From: Sphingosinicella sp. LHD-64
GTDB lineage: Bacteria > Pseudomonadota > Alphaproteobacteria > Sphingomonadales > Sphingomonadaceae
Assembly (NCBI RefSeq): GCF_031157375.1
Contig: NZ_JAVIFV010000003.1
Coordinates: 818,001-882,000 of the forward strand
Length of the DNA: 64,000 nt
Reading direction: 5' to 3'
This document shows, piece by piece, positions 1 through 10,261 of this stretch (within the stretch, counting starts at the first letter, position 1; each line of letters begins with the position of its first letter). The position numbers were made by a program, and so were the translations under genes. The notes under the pieces were generated by a model. The model had not been told where the DNA came from and did no database searches. It worked only from the letters and a program-made list of their open reading frames with translations.

Positions 1-164
1 CGGCGGTCGGCGGCTATCCCGAGGTCGAGCCGACCCGCGCCCCCTTCGTCGAGGCAGACTGGAACCTCGACACGATGGAGCCGCGCTCCGGCCGCTATCC
101 CGGTCAGCGCGACGACTTCATCCAGCAGCCGACCACCCGCCGCGACACCGAGATGCGCCGATGA
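1..164 (+). CDS. C-terminal end of an unidentified protein (partial)
   Basis: An open frame enters from the left edge and gives 53 residues, ending RRDTEMRR followed by TGA. The stop overlaps the start of the next gene (ATGA), so the two are probably co-transcribed and translationally coupled. The visible tail is hydrophilic, rich in Pro, Arg and Asp, with no motif I recognise. It may be the end of a secreted enzyme that works with the ThuA-like protein, but that is only inferred from position. Confidence 0.5.
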   Translation, partial: AVGGYPEVEPTRAPFVEADWNLDTMEPRSGRYPGQRDDFIQQPTTRRDTEMRR

Positions 165-1264
165 CCCGGTTGCTCGTCTGGTTTCTCCTGCTGGTCACCT
201 GCGCGGCGTCGGCGCCGGCACAGGAACCGATCCGCGCGCTGCTGTTCAGCCATTCGACCGGCTGGCGGCACGATTCGATCGAACCCGGTATCGCGGCGAT
301 CCGCGCCATGGCGGCGCGGGAGGGCATCGCCCTCACCGCGAGCGAGGACCCGGCCGTATTCGCTGGCGAAGGACTCGCCGGTTACGACGCACTGATCCTG
401 CTCAACACGACGACCGATGGCCGCCGGCCCGAGACCGAATGGTTCACCGGAGCGCGCCGCGATGCGCTCCAGGCCTTCGTCCGGCGCGGCGGCGGCGTGG
501 TCGCGATCCACGGCGCGGCCGATTCGCACCATCACTGGCCCTGGTACCGCCGGATGATCGGCGGCCGTTTCCAGCGCCACCCACCCGGCACGCCCGAAGC
601 AGCGTTGACCCGGCGCGATGCGGCGCATCCGGCCGCGACCGCCTTTCCGCCCGAATTCCGGCGCACCGACGAATGGTATTATTTCGACGATCTCGATCCG
701 ACGATCCGGCCGCTCGTCACCTTCGATCCCGGCTCGATCGGCGAGGCCGACGCCAATCCCAATCCCGTCGCCTGGGCGCACGAGTTCGAGGGCGGCCGGG
801 TCTTCTACACCGCAATGGGCCACACCGCCGGCAGCTATGCCGAACCCGCCTTCCTGGCGCACCTGCTCGGCGGCCTGCGCTGGGCGGCCGACGCCGCACC
901 CGAGGCGCGACCGATGGTGGTGGTCGACGAGGCTGAGCGCGTACGCGAGGAGTCGCCGCCGCACGGACGGATCGGGATGAGCACTGCCCACCGGATCAGC
1001 GACGGCATTCCCGGACGCACGATGGAGTTCCGCAAGCGCACCCTCCACGTCGGCGCAGCGATCGGGGCGCATGTCATCGACCATGACGAGGTCTATTATG
1101 TCGTCGCCGGCGCGGGCGAGGTGCTCTCGGACGGGCGGACCGCACGCCTCCGCCCGGGCATGGCCGCCTATCTCTACCGCGGCGCCAATGTCGGCATTCG
1201 CCAGCTCGGTACCGAGCCGTTGACTTTGATCATCTCCTATCCGCTGAATGCGCCGGCAGACTAG
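161..1264 (+). CDS. Secreted ThuA-like domain protein fused to a C-terminal cupin
   Basis: 367 residues. An N-terminal signal peptide (hydrophobic LLVWFLLLVTCAASA, cleavage probably near APA-QE) predicts export. Residues about 25-245 look like the ThuA / trehalose-utilisation fold, a glutamine-amidotransferase-like domain, with ALLFSHSTGWRHDSI near the start, GGGVVAIHGAADS in the middle and GRVFYTAMGHT near the end. Residues about 265-367 form a single cupin barrel (AHVIDHDEVYYVVAGAGEV, then LRPGMAAYL). ThuA relatives occur in sugar and polysaccharide catabolism, but the reaction is rarely known, so no substrate is proposed. The ATG overlaps the upstream stop. Confidence 0.75.
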   Translation: MTRLLVWFLLLVTCAASAPAQEPIRALLFSHSTGWRHDSIEPGIAAIRAMAAREGIALTASEDPAVFAGEGLAGYDALILLNTTTDGRRPETEWFTGARRDALQAFVRRGGGVVAIHGAADSHHHWPWYRRMIGGRFQRHPPGTPEAALTRRDAAHPAATAFPPEFRRTDEWYYFDDLDPTIRPLVTFDPGSIGEADANPNPVAWAHEFEGGRVFYTAMGHTAGSYAEPAFLAHLLGGLRWAADAAPEARPMVVVDEAERVREESPPHGRIGMSTAHRISDGIPGRTMEFRKRTLHVGAAIGAHVIDHDEVYYVVAGAGEVLSDGRTARLRPGMAAYLYRGANVGIRQLGTEPLTLIISYPLNAPAD

Positions 1265-1293
1265 ACCAGCCGGAGCGGGGCACAGATGGAGCA

Positions 1294-2079
1294 ATGACCG
1301 GACCCCAAACGCGCTGGCCTGCGCTCACCCTGCACTCCACCCTCCTCGCCACCCTCGCCTTCAACCTGGTCTTCTTCCTCCAGGAGCTGTTCCTCGTCTG
1401 GCCCAAGGCGCTGACGCCGGGCCTCAGGCCGACCCTGTTCCACAACAATCATGACTGGGCGGGAAGCAACCCACTCGCCGAGCTGCTGCAAGGGACGGGC
1501 GCGTCGGCGATCCTCGCGACCGGTCTCGCCCTGCTACTCCTGCTCCGCCGGCACGGCGGCGGATCGGCGGCGCTCAGGCTGCTGCTCATCTGGATCGCGT
1601 TCAGCGGCCTCTATCAGTCGCTGCCGCAGGTCGTGCTCGGCGCGTTCGTGCCGATGAACGACGTCGGCCGGGCGATGACCTATCTGGGCATGAGCGAGAC
1701 CGCAAAGCTCTTTGCTGCCGCGGCTGCGGTAATCGCGATGATCCTGATCGGCCGTGCGCTGGTGCCGCTCTATCTCGGCTTTGCTCCCGAGGCGAAACCG
1801 GGATCGGGCGCCTTCCGCCTGGCGACCCTGCCGGCGCTCGTCGCGATCCTGCTGATCCTCCCCTTCCGCGTGCCCGGCGATCCCCTCCAGGTTGCGCTGG
1901 TTCCGGTGATCATGAACGTCACCGGTGCGATCTTCGTCCAGCTCGGCGCGATCGGGCGGCCGCGGCCGGGACCCGCACCCGGCGGACCGCTCCTGCCCGT
2001 CATCTGGCCGGTCGGCGCGTTGCTCGCCGTGCTCGCCGTCTTCCAGATCGTGCTGCGACCCGGCGTCGACTTCTTCTGA
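1294..2079 (+). CDS. Polytopic membrane protein of unknown function
   Basis: 261 residues, mostly hydrophobic, with about seven likely membrane segments (around residues 15-37, 68-85, 95-113, 140-160, 177-192, 200-220 and 235-252). There are no charged motifs, cysteines or binding-site signatures that suggest a mechanism. It follows the ThuA-cupin gene by 29 bases on the same strand and ends 57 bases before maeB, so it could belong to either unit. I do not recognise the family. Confidence 0.6.
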   Translation: MTGPQTRWPALTLHSTLLATLAFNLVFFLQELFLVWPKALTPGLRPTLFHNNHDWAGSNPLAELLQGTGASAILATGLALLLLLRRHGGGSAALRLLLIWIAFSGLYQSLPQVVLGAFVPMNDVGRAMTYLGMSETAKLFAAAAAVIAMILIGRALVPLYLGFAPEAKPGSGAFRLATLPALVAILLILPFRVPGDPLQVALVPVIMNVTGAIFVQLGAIGRPRPGPAPGGPLLPVIWPVGALLAVLAVFQIVLRPGVDFF

Positions 2080-2136
2080 CGCCTTGCGGTTGCCCTGAAA
2101 CCCCGCCTACAGCGTGAGGGAGACAGGGAGCGCGGG

Positions 2137-4401
2137 ATGAGCGAGGGCAGCAACGTCAAATTTTCCGAAGCCGAGGCGCTGGAGTTCCACGCCAGCGGCC
2201 GGCCGGGCAAGATCGAGATCATCGCCTCCAAGCCGATGGCGACGCAGCGCGACCTCAGCCTCGCCTACTCGCCCGGCGTCGCCGTGCCGGTGCGCGCCAT
2301 CGCCGAGGACCCGAGCAAGGCCTACGACTATACCGCCAAGGGCAATCTCGTCGCGGTCATCTCCAACGGCACCGCGATCCTCGGCCTCGGCAATCTCGGC
2401 GCGCTCGCCTCCAAGCCAGTGATGGAGGGCAAGGCGGTCCTGTTCAAACGCTTCGCCGACGTCGACTCGATCGACCTCGAACTGAAGACCGAGGACGTCG
2501 ATCGCTTCATCGACGCGGTCGAGCTGCTCGAGCCGAGCTTCGGCGGCATCAACCTCGAGGACATCAAGGCGCCGGAATGCTTCATCATCGAGCAGACCCT
2601 GCGCGAGCGGATGAATATCCCGGTCATGCACGACGACCAGCACGGCACCGCGATCATCAGCGCTGCCGGCCTGATCAACGCCTGCTACCTGACCGGGCGC
2701 GAACTCAAGGACGTGAAGGTGGTGGTGAACGGCGCCGGCGCCGCCGCGATCGCCTGCACCGCCCTCGTCAAGGCGATGGGCGTGCGCAACGACCATGTCA
2801 CCATGTGCGACCGGACCGGCGTCATCTACGAGGGCCGCACCGAGGGCATGGACCAGTGGAAGTCGGCGCACGCGGTCAAGACCGGCGCGCGTACGCTGGC
2901 CGAGGCGATGAAGGGCGCCGACGTGTTTCTCGGCCTCTCCGCCGCCGGCGCGCTGAAGCCCGAGATGGTGAAGGACATGGCGCCCCAGCCGATCATCTTC
3001 GCCATGGCCAATCCCGACCCGGAGATCACCCCGCCCGAGGCCAAGGCGGTCCGCCCCGACGCAATCGTCGCGACCGGCCGGTCGGACTATCCCAACCAGG
3101 TCAACAACGTGCTCGGCTTCCCCTTCATCTTCCGCGGCGCGCTCGACGTGCGCGCGACCGCGATCAACGAGGAGATGAAGATCGCCGCCGCCCAGGCGCT
3201 CGCCGATCTCGCGCGCGAGGCGGTGCCGGAGGAGGTCGCGGCCGCCTATGGCAAGGTGCACAGCTTCGGCGCCGACTATATCATCCCGGCGCCGTTCGAC
3301 CCGCGGCTGATGGAGGTCGTGCCGGCCGCCGTCGCGCAGGCGGCGATCGACACCGGCGTCGCCCAGCGGCCGATCGCCGACATGGCCGAGTATCGCACGA
3401 AGCTGCGCGCCCGGCTCAATCCGACCACCTCGGTGCTCAGCCTCGCCTATGAATCGGCGCGCGCCAATCCGCGCCGCGTCCTTTTCGCCGAGGGCGAGGA
3501 GGATGTCGTGCTGCGCGCCGCGATCGCCTTCCGCGACGGCGGCTACGGCATCCCGATACTGGTCGGCCGCGACGACGTCCATGATCGCCTCCGCGCGCTC
3601 GGCGTCGAGGACCCGGAGAGCTTCCCGGTGTTCAACAGCCGCCACTATCCGCGCGTGCCCGAGCTCGCCGATTACCTCTACCAGCGCCTCCAGCGGCGCG
3701 GCTATCTCCAGCGCGAGGTCGAGCGGGTGGTCAATCAGGACCGCAACATCTTCGCCGCCCTGCTGCTCGCCGCCGGCGAAGCCGACGTGATGATCACCGG
3801 CGTCACCCGCACCTACGCGCAGAGCTTGCGCCAGATCCGCCGCGTGCTCGATCCGCTGCCGGGCGTGACTCCGTTCGGCATCCACGTCATGGTCGGCCAG
3901 GCGCATACCGTGTTCATCGCCGACACCACCGTCACCGAACGGCCGGCGCCGGAGCAACTGGCCGAGATCGCGATCCGGACCGCCGAGGTCGCACGCCGCA
4001 TGGGCCACGAGCCCCGCGTCGCCTTCCTCTCCTATTCGATCTTCGGCAATCCGGAGGGCAGCTTCCTCGACCGTATCCGCGATGCCGTGAAGCTCCTCGA
4101 CAAGCGCGACGACATCGACTTCGAATATGAGGGCGAGATGCCGCCCGACGTCGCGCTCAACCCGGCGATGCACAAGGTCTATCCGTTCAGCCGCCTGACC
4201 GGCCCCGCCAATGTGCTGATCATGCCGGGCCTCCAGACCGCGAACATCTCGGCCAAGCTACTGAAGGAGCTGGGGGGCGATGCGGTGATCGGGCCGATGC
4301 TGGTCGGCATGCAGCACCAGGTCCAGATCGCGCCGATGACGGCGACCGCCTCGGACCTCGTGACGCTGGCCGTGCTCGCGGCCGGACGGGTGGCCCAGTA
4401 G
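2137..4401 (+). CDS. maeB: NADP-dependent malic enzyme with C-terminal phosphotransacetylase-like domain
   Basis: 754 residues, the usual size of MaeB-type malic enzymes. Residues about 10-430 are the malic enzyme, which converts malate and NADP+ to pyruvate, CO2 and NADPH. The catalytic region AYSPGVAVP, the metal site around HDDQHGTA and the Rossmann segment [12 protein letters not shown] are visible. Residues about 435-754 are a phosphate-acetyltransferase-like domain that in this family is regulatory rather than catalytic, as far as known. The ATG follows a GGGAG-rich leader. It links the TCA cycle to pyruvate and NADPH supply in the cytoplasm. Confidence 0.95.
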   Translation: MSEGSNVKFSEAEALEFHASGRPGKIEIIASKPMATQRDLSLAYSPGVAVPVRAIAEDPSKAYDYTAKGNLVAVISNGTAILGLGNLGALASKPVMEGKAVLFKRFADVDSIDLELKTEDVDRFIDAVELLEPSFGGINLEDIKAPECFIIEQTLRERMNIPVMHDDQHGTAIISAAGLINACYLTGRELKDVKVVVNGAGAAAIACTALVKAMGVRNDHVTMCDRTGVIYEGRTEGMDQWKSAHAVKTGARTLAEAMKGADVFLGLSAAGALKPEMVKDMAPQPIIFAMANPDPEITPPEAKAVRPDAIVATGRSDYPNQVNNVLGFPFIFRGALDVRATAINEEMKIAAAQALADLAREAVPEEVAAAYGKVHSFGADYIIPAPFDPRLMEVVPAAVAQAAIDTGVAQRPIADMAEYRTKLRARLNPTTSVLSLAYESARANPRRVLFAEGEEDVVLRAAIAFRDGGYGIPILVGRDDVHDRLRALGVEDPESFPVFNSRHYPRVPELADYLYQRLQRRGYLQREVERVVNQDRNIFAALLLAAGEADVMITGVTRTYAQSLRQIRRVLDPLPGVTPFGIHVMVGQAHTVFIADTTVTERPAPEQLAEIAIRTAEVARRMGHEPRVAFLSYSIFGNPEGSFLDRIRDAVKLLDKRDDIDFEYEGEMPPDVALNPAMHKVYPFSRLTGPANVLIMPGLQTANISAKLLKELGGDAVIGPMLVGMQHQVQIAPMTATASDLVTLAVLAAGRVAQ

Positions 4402-4404
4402 GGC

Positions 4405-6102
4405 TCAGCTACCGGCTGCTTCGGCCCTGACTTCGGCGACGAGGTCCTTGCGGCTCAGCTTGCCGATCATCGTCTTGGGCAGGCTTTCGCGCACGACCAC
4501 CGCGTCGACGCGCTCGTGGTGACCGAGCTGCGGGTTGAGCCAGGCCATCAGGGCCGCCCCGTCCGCCTCGGCATCCTCGTTGAGCGTCACATAGGCCCGC
4601 GGCTGCTCGCCGCGATAGGCGTCGGGCATGCCGATCACCAAGGCCTCCTTAACCGCAGGATGGCGATAGAGGAGCTTCTCGATCTGGCTCGGGAAGACCT
4701 TGAAGCCCGAAACCGCGATCATATCCTTGAGGCGATCGACGATGCGGATGAAGCCGTCGGCGTCGATCGCGCCAACGTCGCCGGTCCGCAGCCAGCGCCG
4801 CCCTTGGGAATCGGTTACGAACACCTCCTCGTCGGCATCCGGGCGGTTCCAATAGCCCTTCATGATCTGCGGCCCGAACGCGACGATCTCTCCCGGCTCG
4901 CCCTCCGGGGGATCGCGTGTGGGGTCCGACTTGTCGACCAGGCGGACCTGGGTTCCGGGAATGGGCTGGCCGATCGTGCCGGCCTTGCCCTCCGCCTCAT
5001 AGGGATTCGACGCGATGACGCCGGAGCTTTCCGACAGGCCGTAGCCTTCGATCAGCTTCGCTCCGGTCGCCGCCTCGAACTTCTGCTGGAGCTCGGCCGC
5101 AAGCGGCGCACCGCCCGAGACGCAGACGCGGAGCGAGGAGAAGTCGGTCGCCGCGAGATTGGGATGGTCGAGCAGCGCCTGGTACATGGTCGGCACGCCC
5201 GGCATCGCGGTCGCCTTGGTGCGGGTGATCGCCGCCAGCACCTGGCCGGCGTCGAACCGCGGCAGCATGACGATGCATCCGCCGTTCACGACGGTGCGGT
5301 TGAGCACGCAGGTATTGGCGAAGACGTGAAACAGCGGCAGCACGCCGAGGATCCGGTCGGGCGTCCCGGGATGCGGATCGAGGCCCACGACCTGGCGGGC
5401 ATTCGCGGACAGGTTCGCGTGGGTCAGCATCGCGCCCTTCGGCGTGCCGGTGGTGCCGCCGGTATATTGGATGAGGGCGATATCCGTTTCGGGCCGGATC
5501 GCGGCCGCGGGCGCCGCCCCGTCATTTGCGATCAGCGCGGAAAAGGCCATGATGCGCGGATCGTCCGGCCGCTGGGCCACCTCGCGGCCGCGGAACAGCC
5601 GGTAGAAGAGGGATTTGGCCGCCGGCAGCGCCCCCGCCACCGACCCGACGATCAGCCGCTCGAGCGCACTGCCGTCGAGCACCCTGAGGGCGGTCGGCAG
5701 CAGCGCGGTCGCCGACAGCGTGAACAGCGCCCGCGTCCCCGAATCGGCGACCTGATCGGCCAGCTCCTGGGCCGTGTAGAGCGGCGAGAAGTTCACCACC
5801 GTCGCACCGAGCCTCAGGATGCCGTAATAGGCCGCCAGATAATGGGGAACGTTGGGGAGGAAGAGCCCGATCCGATCGCCCGGGCCGTATCCCAGTGCGC
5901 CAAGGCCAGTGGCGACGCGCTGCGCGCCATTCAGCGTTTCGGCATAGCTGTAGTGGCGGCCGAGGAAGTCGATGAGCGGGGCTTCGCCCGACCGCGCAGC
6001 CGTTTGTTCGAACAGATCGACCATCGATTGCAGCGGAAAGTCCGCATCCCAGGGCGTGGGATGGCGATAGGCGTCGCGCCAGGCTCGGGCCGGACTGCTC
6101 AT
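4405..6102 (-). CDS. Long-chain fatty-acid-CoA ligase (AMP-binding family)
   Basis: About 565 residues from the chosen ATG (MSSPARAWRDAYRHPTPWD). An upstream in-frame extension to 6213 is unlike the family and was not used. The AMP-forming ligase motifs are present: P-loop-like YTGGTTGTPKGAM, GYGLSESSG, and the adenylate / hinge region GDVGAIDADGFIRIVDRLKDMI. The C-terminal lysine motif PKTMIGKLSRKDL is also present. It activates a fatty acid to acyl-CoA through an acyl-adenylate, presumably at the inner membrane for beta-oxidation. It resembles FadD, but the chain-length preference cannot be read. Its stop nearly abuts that of maeB (convergent). Confidence 0.85.
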   Translation of the reverse strand: MSSPARAWRDAYRHPTPWDADFPLQSMVDLFEQTAARSGEAPLIDFLGRHYSYAETLNGAQRVATGLGALGYGPGDRIGLFLPNVPHYLAAYYGILRLGATVVNFSPLYTAQELADQVADSGTRALFTLSATALLPTALRVLDGSALERLIVGSVAGALPAAKSLFYRLFRGREVAQRPDDPRIMAFSALIANDGAAPAAAIRPETDIALIQYTGGTTGTPKGAMLTHANLSANARQVVGLDPHPGTPDRILGVLPLFHVFANTCVLNRTVVNGGCIVMLPRFDAGQVLAAITRTKATAMPGVPTMYQALLDHPNLAATDFSSLRVCVSGGAPLAAELQQKFEAATGAKLIEGYGLSESSGVIASNPYEAEGKAGTIGQPIPGTQVRLVDKSDPTRDPPEGEPGEIVAFGPQIMKGYWNRPDADEEVFVTDSQGRRWLRTGDVGAIDADGFIRIVDRLKDMIAVSGFKVFPSQIEKLLYRHPAVKEALVIGMPDAYRGEQPRAYVTLNEDAEADGAALMAWLNPQLGHHERVDAVVVRESLPKTMIGKLSRKDLVAEVRAEAAGS

Positions 6103-6160
6103 TCCCTTGGCGTAAGCAATCGGCCCGGCGGAATCCAGCCCGCCCGGACTATTGCGGCCC

Positions 6161-6643
6161 TTATTGCGGGTTGTCGGCAGTCTGGCCGCGCTGGCCGCCC
6201 TGCCCGACGGCACCGATATTGCCGAACAGCTCCTCGAACAGGCTGCGATGGCGGCCGAGCGTGGGAGTCTTGTCGGAATCGGGCCGGATCCGCGCGACGA
6301 GCTCCAGGCCCGTCCGGTTCACGCTCTCGACATTCCCGGCCTCGTTAAAGCGCACGTGGAGCACGGTCTGTGCAGTCGGGCGCGGCATGCGGAAGGCGAG
6401 CGCGGCGGTGTCGCGCGACACATAATACCAGTCACGCTGCTGCTGGTCGAACTGGCCGGTGAAGGTCGGCCGGCCGAGCGTGCCCTGGACCGACTCGCGG
6501 TTGTCGACACCGGGCTGGATCGACTCGACCAGCGCCGTATCGACCAGATAGCCCTGATGCTCGCGGAACGGCGAGCAGCCGGCGACCAGAACGCCGCCAA
6601 GGGCGATCGCCAGAAGGGCGCGGGATCCGGGGCGGAAAGGCAT
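6161..6643 (-). CDS. bamE: Outer-membrane assembly lipoprotein BamE (SmpA/OmlA family)
   Basis: About 160 residues from the ATG at 6643, which has an AGGAG Shine-Dalgarno about nine bases upstream. The track-length frame starting 32 codons earlier has no such signal. A lipoprotein signal peptide ends in the lipobox LVAG-C, giving an acylated Cys at about residue 23. The body has the SmpA/OmlA pattern (ESIQPGVDNRESVQGTLGRPTF, then WYYVSRDTAALAF). BamE is an accessory lipoprotein of the BAM complex that inserts beta-barrel proteins, which fits an organism with large TonB-dependent receptors. It is divergent from the bc1 chaperone gene. Confidence 0.85.
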   Translation of the reverse strand: MPFRPGSRALLAIALGGVLVAGCSPFREHQGYLVDTALVESIQPGVDNRESVQGTLGRPTFTGQFDQQQRDWYYVSRDTAALAFRMPRPTAQTVLHVRFNEAGNVESVNRTGLELVARIRPDSDKTPTLGRHRSLFEELFGNIGAVGQGGQRGQTADNPQ

Positions 6644-6767
6644 GTGCGGTGGAACTCCTGATCGTCCGATGCGATGTCCGACGTTGAGGCAGCGGACTTG
6701 ACTAGGCCCACCAATATGAACATCGCCTAACCGGCGCAAGTCGCCCGGCCATCACGGAAAAAACGCC

Positions 6768-7292
6768 TTGTCCCTTCTCGAGCGCATTTTCGGCGAACGC
6801 AAGGAGCGCGCGGCGCTCGATCCGCTCTACCGTGCGATCGTCGCCGCAGGGCGCGATCCCTTCTGGTATGTGGAGGGTCAGGTGCCCGACACACTCGACG
6901 GCCGCTTCGACATGGTCGCGGCGATCACCGCGTTGGTGCTGCTCCGGCTCGAGGCCGATGGCGAGGCCGGCCGACAGCCGGCCGTGCTGCTCACCGAGAT
7001 CTTCGTCGACGACATGGATGGGACGCTGCGGCAGATCGGCATCGGCGACTATGTGGTCAGCAAGCATGTCGGCCGGATGATGGGCGCGCTCGGCGGCCGG
7101 CTGGGCGCCTTCCGTGACGCCGACGAAGGCGGCGGGGGCTATGCGGAGGCCGCGCGTCGCAACATCTTCCATGAGGCGCCGCCGTCCGAGGAGGCGGTCG
7201 CGCTGGTGAGCGGCCGGCTCGAGGGATTTGCAGGCGCACTCAAGGCGATCTCGACCGAAGATCTGGTGGCGGGCCGCCTGCCGGCGCCATGA
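6768..7292 (+). CDS. Ubiquinol-cytochrome c chaperone (CBP3 family)
   Basis: 174 residues beginning at a TTG codon (MSLLERIFGERKERA). The LYRAIVAAGRDPFWY start and the FVDDMDGTLRQIGIGDYVVSKHVGRM core are typical of the CBP3 / ubiquinol-cytochrome c chaperone family, which assists assembly of cytochrome b in the bc1 complex. The protein is soluble. It overlaps the next gene by four bases (ATGA), the usual chaperone-DUF177 pairing in alphaproteobacteria. The TTG start lacks a strong Shine-Dalgarno, so the exact N terminus is uncertain. Confidence 0.85.
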   Translation: MSLLERIFGERKERAALDPLYRAIVAAGRDPFWYVEGQVPDTLDGRFDMVAAITALVLLRLEADGEAGRQPAVLLTEIFVDDMDGTLRQIGIGDYVVSKHVGRMMGALGGRLGAFRDADEGGGGYAEAARRNIFHEAPPSEEAVALVSGRLEGFAGALKAISTEDLVAGRLPAP

Positions 7293-7822
7293 CCGCGCCC
7301 GAGTTCAGCCGCCCGGTGGCGCTCGACACGATCGGCGAGACTCCGCGCACGATGACGATCGCGGCCGATGCCGACGAGCGCGCGGCGCTGGCCAAGCGTT
7401 TCGCGCTGATCGCGATCGATCGGCTCGCCGCAGATGCAGCGCTGGCGCGGCGGGGCGATGTGGTGACGGCCAGGGGCAAGCTGCGCGCGGCGGTGACGCA
7501 AAGCTGCGTCGCCAGTGGCGCGCCGGTTCCCGCCGAGATCGACGAGGCCTTCGAGATCGCCTTCCACCCGCAGCCCGCGGACAGCCCGCCCGACGAGGAG
7601 GTGGAATTGGGCCACGACGACCTTGACGTCGTCTTCTACACTGGCGGGTCGATCGATCTCGGCGAAGCGGTGGCCGAGACGCTGGCGCTCGCCCTCGATC
7701 CCTATCCGCGCGCGCCGGACGCCGAAGCGGCGCTGAAGGCCGCCGGGGTGAAGAGCGAGGAGGAAGCCGGCCCGTTCGGCGCGTTGACGGGGTTGAGGGA
7801 CAAGCTCACCGGCAAAGAGTGA
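7289..7822 (+). CDS. DUF177 / YceD-family protein (23S rRNA accumulation protein)
   Basis: 177 residues. The acidic C-terminal half containing ELGHDDLDVVFYTGGSIDLGEAVAETLALALDPYPRAP is the characteristic YceD/DUF177 segment. E. coli YceD affects 23S rRNA accumulation, and many bacteria carry it before rpmF, which is not the case here. The two Cys residues usual in E. coli YceD are not obvious: a single Cys lies near residue 70, and the DPYPRAP segment lacks one. Coupled to the upstream bc1 chaperone by ATGA overlap. The gene is followed by a palindromic repeat. Confidence 0.85.
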   Translation: MTAPEFSRPVALDTIGETPRTMTIAADADERAALAKRFALIAIDRLAADAALARRGDVVTARGKLRAAVTQSCVASGAPVPAEIDEAFEIAFHPQPADSPPDEEVELGHDDLDVVFYTGGSIDLGEAVAETLALALDPYPRAPDAEAALKAAGVKSEEEAGPFGALTGLRDKLTGKE

Positions 7823-7824
7823 TC

Positions 7825-7895
7825 GTCATTCCAGGGCAAGCTGGAATCTCCCTTCCTTACAGAACCACCGAGATCCCGGCTTTCGCCGGATGACG
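7825..7895. repeat. Palindromic repeat (family B, GTCATTCC type) between convergent genes
   Basis: The element begins CGTCATTCCAG and ends CCGGATGACG, so its outer ends are inverted copies of a GTCATYCxG arm. A local hairpin ATTCCAG/CTGGAAT lies at its left end and TCCCGGC/GCCGGA at its right. It fills nearly all the space between the convergent stops of the DUF177 gene and ssb, where it could act as a bidirectional transcription stop. A half-length relative lies at 26941-26966. Confidence 0.7.
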
Positions 7896-7907
7896 CGCTA
7901 CGGCGCA

Positions 7908-8402
7908 TCAGAACGGGACGTCGTCGTCCAGATCGGAGTCGAATGCCGGCGCGGGCCGGGACTGCTGGCGCGGCGCGGCGCCGAAGTCGCTGCCGCGGTC
8001 GCTGAAGCTGCTCGCGCCGCCGGAATCGTCGCCATAGCCGCCGCCTCCACCGCCGCCGCGGCTGTCGAGCAGGACGAGCTCGCCGCGGAAGCGCTGCAGC
8101 ACCACTTCGGTCGAATATTTGTCTTGGCCCGAATTGTCCTGCCACTTGCGGGTCTGGAGCTGGCCTTCGAGATACACCTTCGAGCCTTTCTTGAGATAGG
8201 ACTTGGCGACCCGGCCGAGATTCTCGTTGAAGATCACGACCCGGTGCCATTCGGTCCGCTCCTGGCGGTTGCCGTCGCGGTCCTTCCAGGTCTCGGACGT
8301 GGCGACGCGCAGGTTCACCACCTCGCCGCCGCTGTTGAGGCTCCTGACCTCGGGATCGTCGCCGAGATTGCCGACCAGTATCACCTTGTTCACGCCCGCC
8401 AT
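7908..8402 (-). CDS. ssb: Single-stranded DNA-binding protein
   Basis: 164 residues from the ATG at 8402, which has AGGAG eight bases upstream. The frame extends further 5' but without family similarity. The N-terminal OB fold ([21 protein letters not shown], then [37 protein letters not shown]) is unmistakable. It is followed by a Gly/Ser-rich linker and the acidic tip DLDDDVPF that recruits replication and repair proteins. It binds ssDNA as a tetramer. It lies 11 bases after feoB on the same strand, so it may receive some iron-regulated read-through in addition to its own expression. Confidence 0.95.
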   Translation of the reverse strand: MAGVNKVILVGNLGDDPEVRSLNSGGEVVNLRVATSETWKDRDGNRQERTEWHRVVIFNENLGRVAKSYLKKGSKVYLEGQLQTRKWQDNSGQDKYSTEVVLQRFRGELVLLDSRGGGGGGGYGDDSGGASSFSDRGSDFGAAPRQQSRPAPAFDSDLDDDVPF

Positions 8403-8413
8403 GGGCTCATCTC

Positions 8414-10261
8414 CTAAAGACCGATGGCGGTCGCGATCCAGAAGGTCGCCCCTGCCGCCAGATATGCCAGTGCGAACAGGTAGCCTAGCATGAAGAGCGG
8501 CCACTTCCACCCGTTCGTCTCGCGCCGGACGACGGCAATTGTGGATAAGCATTGCGGCGCGAAGACGAACCACATGAGAAAGGCGAGCGCGGTGGGGAGC
8601 GACCAGCGGGAGGAGAGCTGCTGGCCGAGCGCGGCGGCGCCGGCCTCCTCGTCATCGCCGGCGTCGATCGCGTAAACGGTCTGCAGGGCCGAGACGGCGA
8701 CCTCGCGCGCGGCCATGGCCGGGATCACGGCCAGCGACATTTCGTGATTGAAGCCGATCGGCGCCAGCACGACCTCAAGCCCCGAGGCGATCCGGCCGGC
8801 GACCGAATATTCGCTCTGCTTCACGCCCTCCGGCGCCTGCGGGAACGAGGCGAGCAGCCAGAGCGCGACGGTGACGCCCATGATGATCGTGCCAGCGCGG
8901 CGCAGGAACACATAGGCGCGCTGCCACAGGCCGATGACGAGATCGCGCGGCAGCGGCAGCTGGTAGCGCGGCATCTCGATGGTGAAGCCGGCCTTGCCGC
9001 CCTTCGCGACGCTGCGCCTCAGCACCAGCGCGACCAGCATCGCGCCGAGGATGCCGGTGACGTAGAGGCCGAGGAGGACCAGCCCCTGCAGGCCGACGCC
9101 GCCGCCGACGTCGCGCGCCGGGATGAAGGCGCCGATGATCACCGCATAGACGGGCAGGCGCGCCGAGCAGGTCATCAGCGGCGCGATCAGGATGGTGGTG
9201 AGGCGCTCGCGCGGGTCCTCGACCGAGCGGGTCGCCATGATGCCGGGAATCGCGCAGGCGAAGGAGGAGAGGAGCGGGATGAAGGAGCGGCCGGACAGGC
9301 CGACGCCGGACATCATCCGGTCCATCAGGAATGCGGCGCGGACCATGTAGCCCGACGCCTCCAGGAGCAGAATGAAGAAGAACAGGATCAGGATCTGCGG
9401 CAGGAAGACGACGACCGAGCCGACGCCGGCGATGATGCCCTCGACCAGCAGGTCGCGCAGGAAGCTCTCGGGCAAGGTCGCCACCGCCCGCTCGGCGAGC
9501 CAGGCCTGGGCGCCCTCGATCCAGCCGATCGGGGTCTCCGACCAGGCGAAGACCGCCTGGAACATGATGAAGAGCAGGGCGAACAGGATGATCGGCCCGG
9601 CGACCGGATGCAGCACGATCCGGTCGATTGCGCGGGTGAAGGCGCGCCCCTGCGGCTGCTCGACGGTCGCGGCCGCGGCGATCCGCCGCGCCTCGCGCTG
9701 ATAATGGCGGATGTCGCGATCGACCGACGTGTCGGGTGTTGCGGCCGCGGTGGAGAGATCGGCCAGCACGTCCTTGAGCGCATCGAGGCCACGCTTGCGG
9801 ACCGCGACCGTCGGCACGACCGGCACGCCGAGCTCGCGCGACAGCACGGCCTCGTCGATGGTGAGGCCGTCGCGCGTCGCCATGTCGACCATGTTGAGCG
9901 CGACCACCATCGGCCGGCCGAGCTCGCGCAGCTGCAGGACGAAGCGCAGGTGATTGTCGAGATTGGTCGCATCGACCACGACGATCATCGCATCGGGAAA
10001 GCGCTCGCCCTCCTGGGTGCCGAACAGCACGTCGCGGGTGACCTGCTCGTCGGGACTCGTCGGCTCGAGCCCGTAGGTGCCGGGCAGGTCGACCAGTTCG
10101 ATCGGCCGCCCGTCCGGCAGCGACATCCGGCCGGCATGGCGCTCGACGGTGACGCCCGGATAATTGCCGACCTTCTGGCGGGCGCCGGTCAGCGCGTTGA
10201 ACAAGGCGCTCTTGCCGGCATTGGGATTGCCGACCAGCGCGATCAGCGGGATCGTCGTCAT
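8414..10261 (-). CDS. feoB: Ferrous iron transport protein B
   Basis: 615 residues. The N-terminal GTPase domain shows G1 [15 protein letters not shown]3 DLPGTYG and G4-type NMVD. It is followed by a helical spacer and a membrane domain with two Gate-type repeats, with the [14 protein letters not shown] and CSARLPVY regions conserved. It imports Fe2+ across the inner membrane. At 615 residues it is shorter than the roughly 770 of E. coli FeoB and lacks a long C-terminal tail. Its start overlaps the feoA stop (ATGA), so the two are translated together under the Fur box upstream of feoA. Confidence 0.93.
   Translation of the reverse strand: MTTIPLIALVGNPNAGKSALFNALTGARQKVGNYPGVTVERHAGRMSLPDGRPIELVDLPGTYGLEPTSPDEQVTRDVLFGTQEGERFPDAMIVVVDATNLDNHLRFVLQLRELGRPMVVALNMVDMATRDGLTIDEAVLSRELGVPVVPTVAVRKRGLDALKDVLADLSTAAATPDTSVDRDIRHYQREARRIAAAATVEQPQGRAFTRAIDRIVLHPVAGPIILFALLFIMFQAVFAWSETPIGWIEGAQAWLAERAVATLPESFLRDLLVEGIIAGVGSVVVFLPQILILFFFILLLEASGYMVRAAFLMDRMMSGVGLSGRSFIPLLSSFACAIPGIMATRSVEDPRERLTTILIAPLMTCSARLPVYAVIIGAFIPARDVGGGVGLQGLVLLGLYVTGILGAMLVALVLRRSVAKGGKAGFTIEMPRYQLPLPRDLVIGLWQRAYVFLRRAGTIIMGVTVALWLLASFPQAPEGVKQSEYSVAGRIASGLEVVLAPIGFNHEMSLAVIPAMAAREVAVSALQTVYAIDAGDDEEAGAAALGQQLSSRWSLPTALAFLMWFVFAPQCLSTIAVVRRETNGWKWPLFMLGYLFALAYLAAGATFWIATAIGL

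Noticed and set aside
2107-4173. 688-codon open frame antisense to maeB
   Set aside because: Shadow of a GC-rich gene. The translation is rich in Arg, Asp, His and Ala with no domain, and the sense frame is a complete malic enzyme. The same applies to the long antisense frames at 4516-6348, 8552-10489, 30277-32850, 32910-35540 and others.
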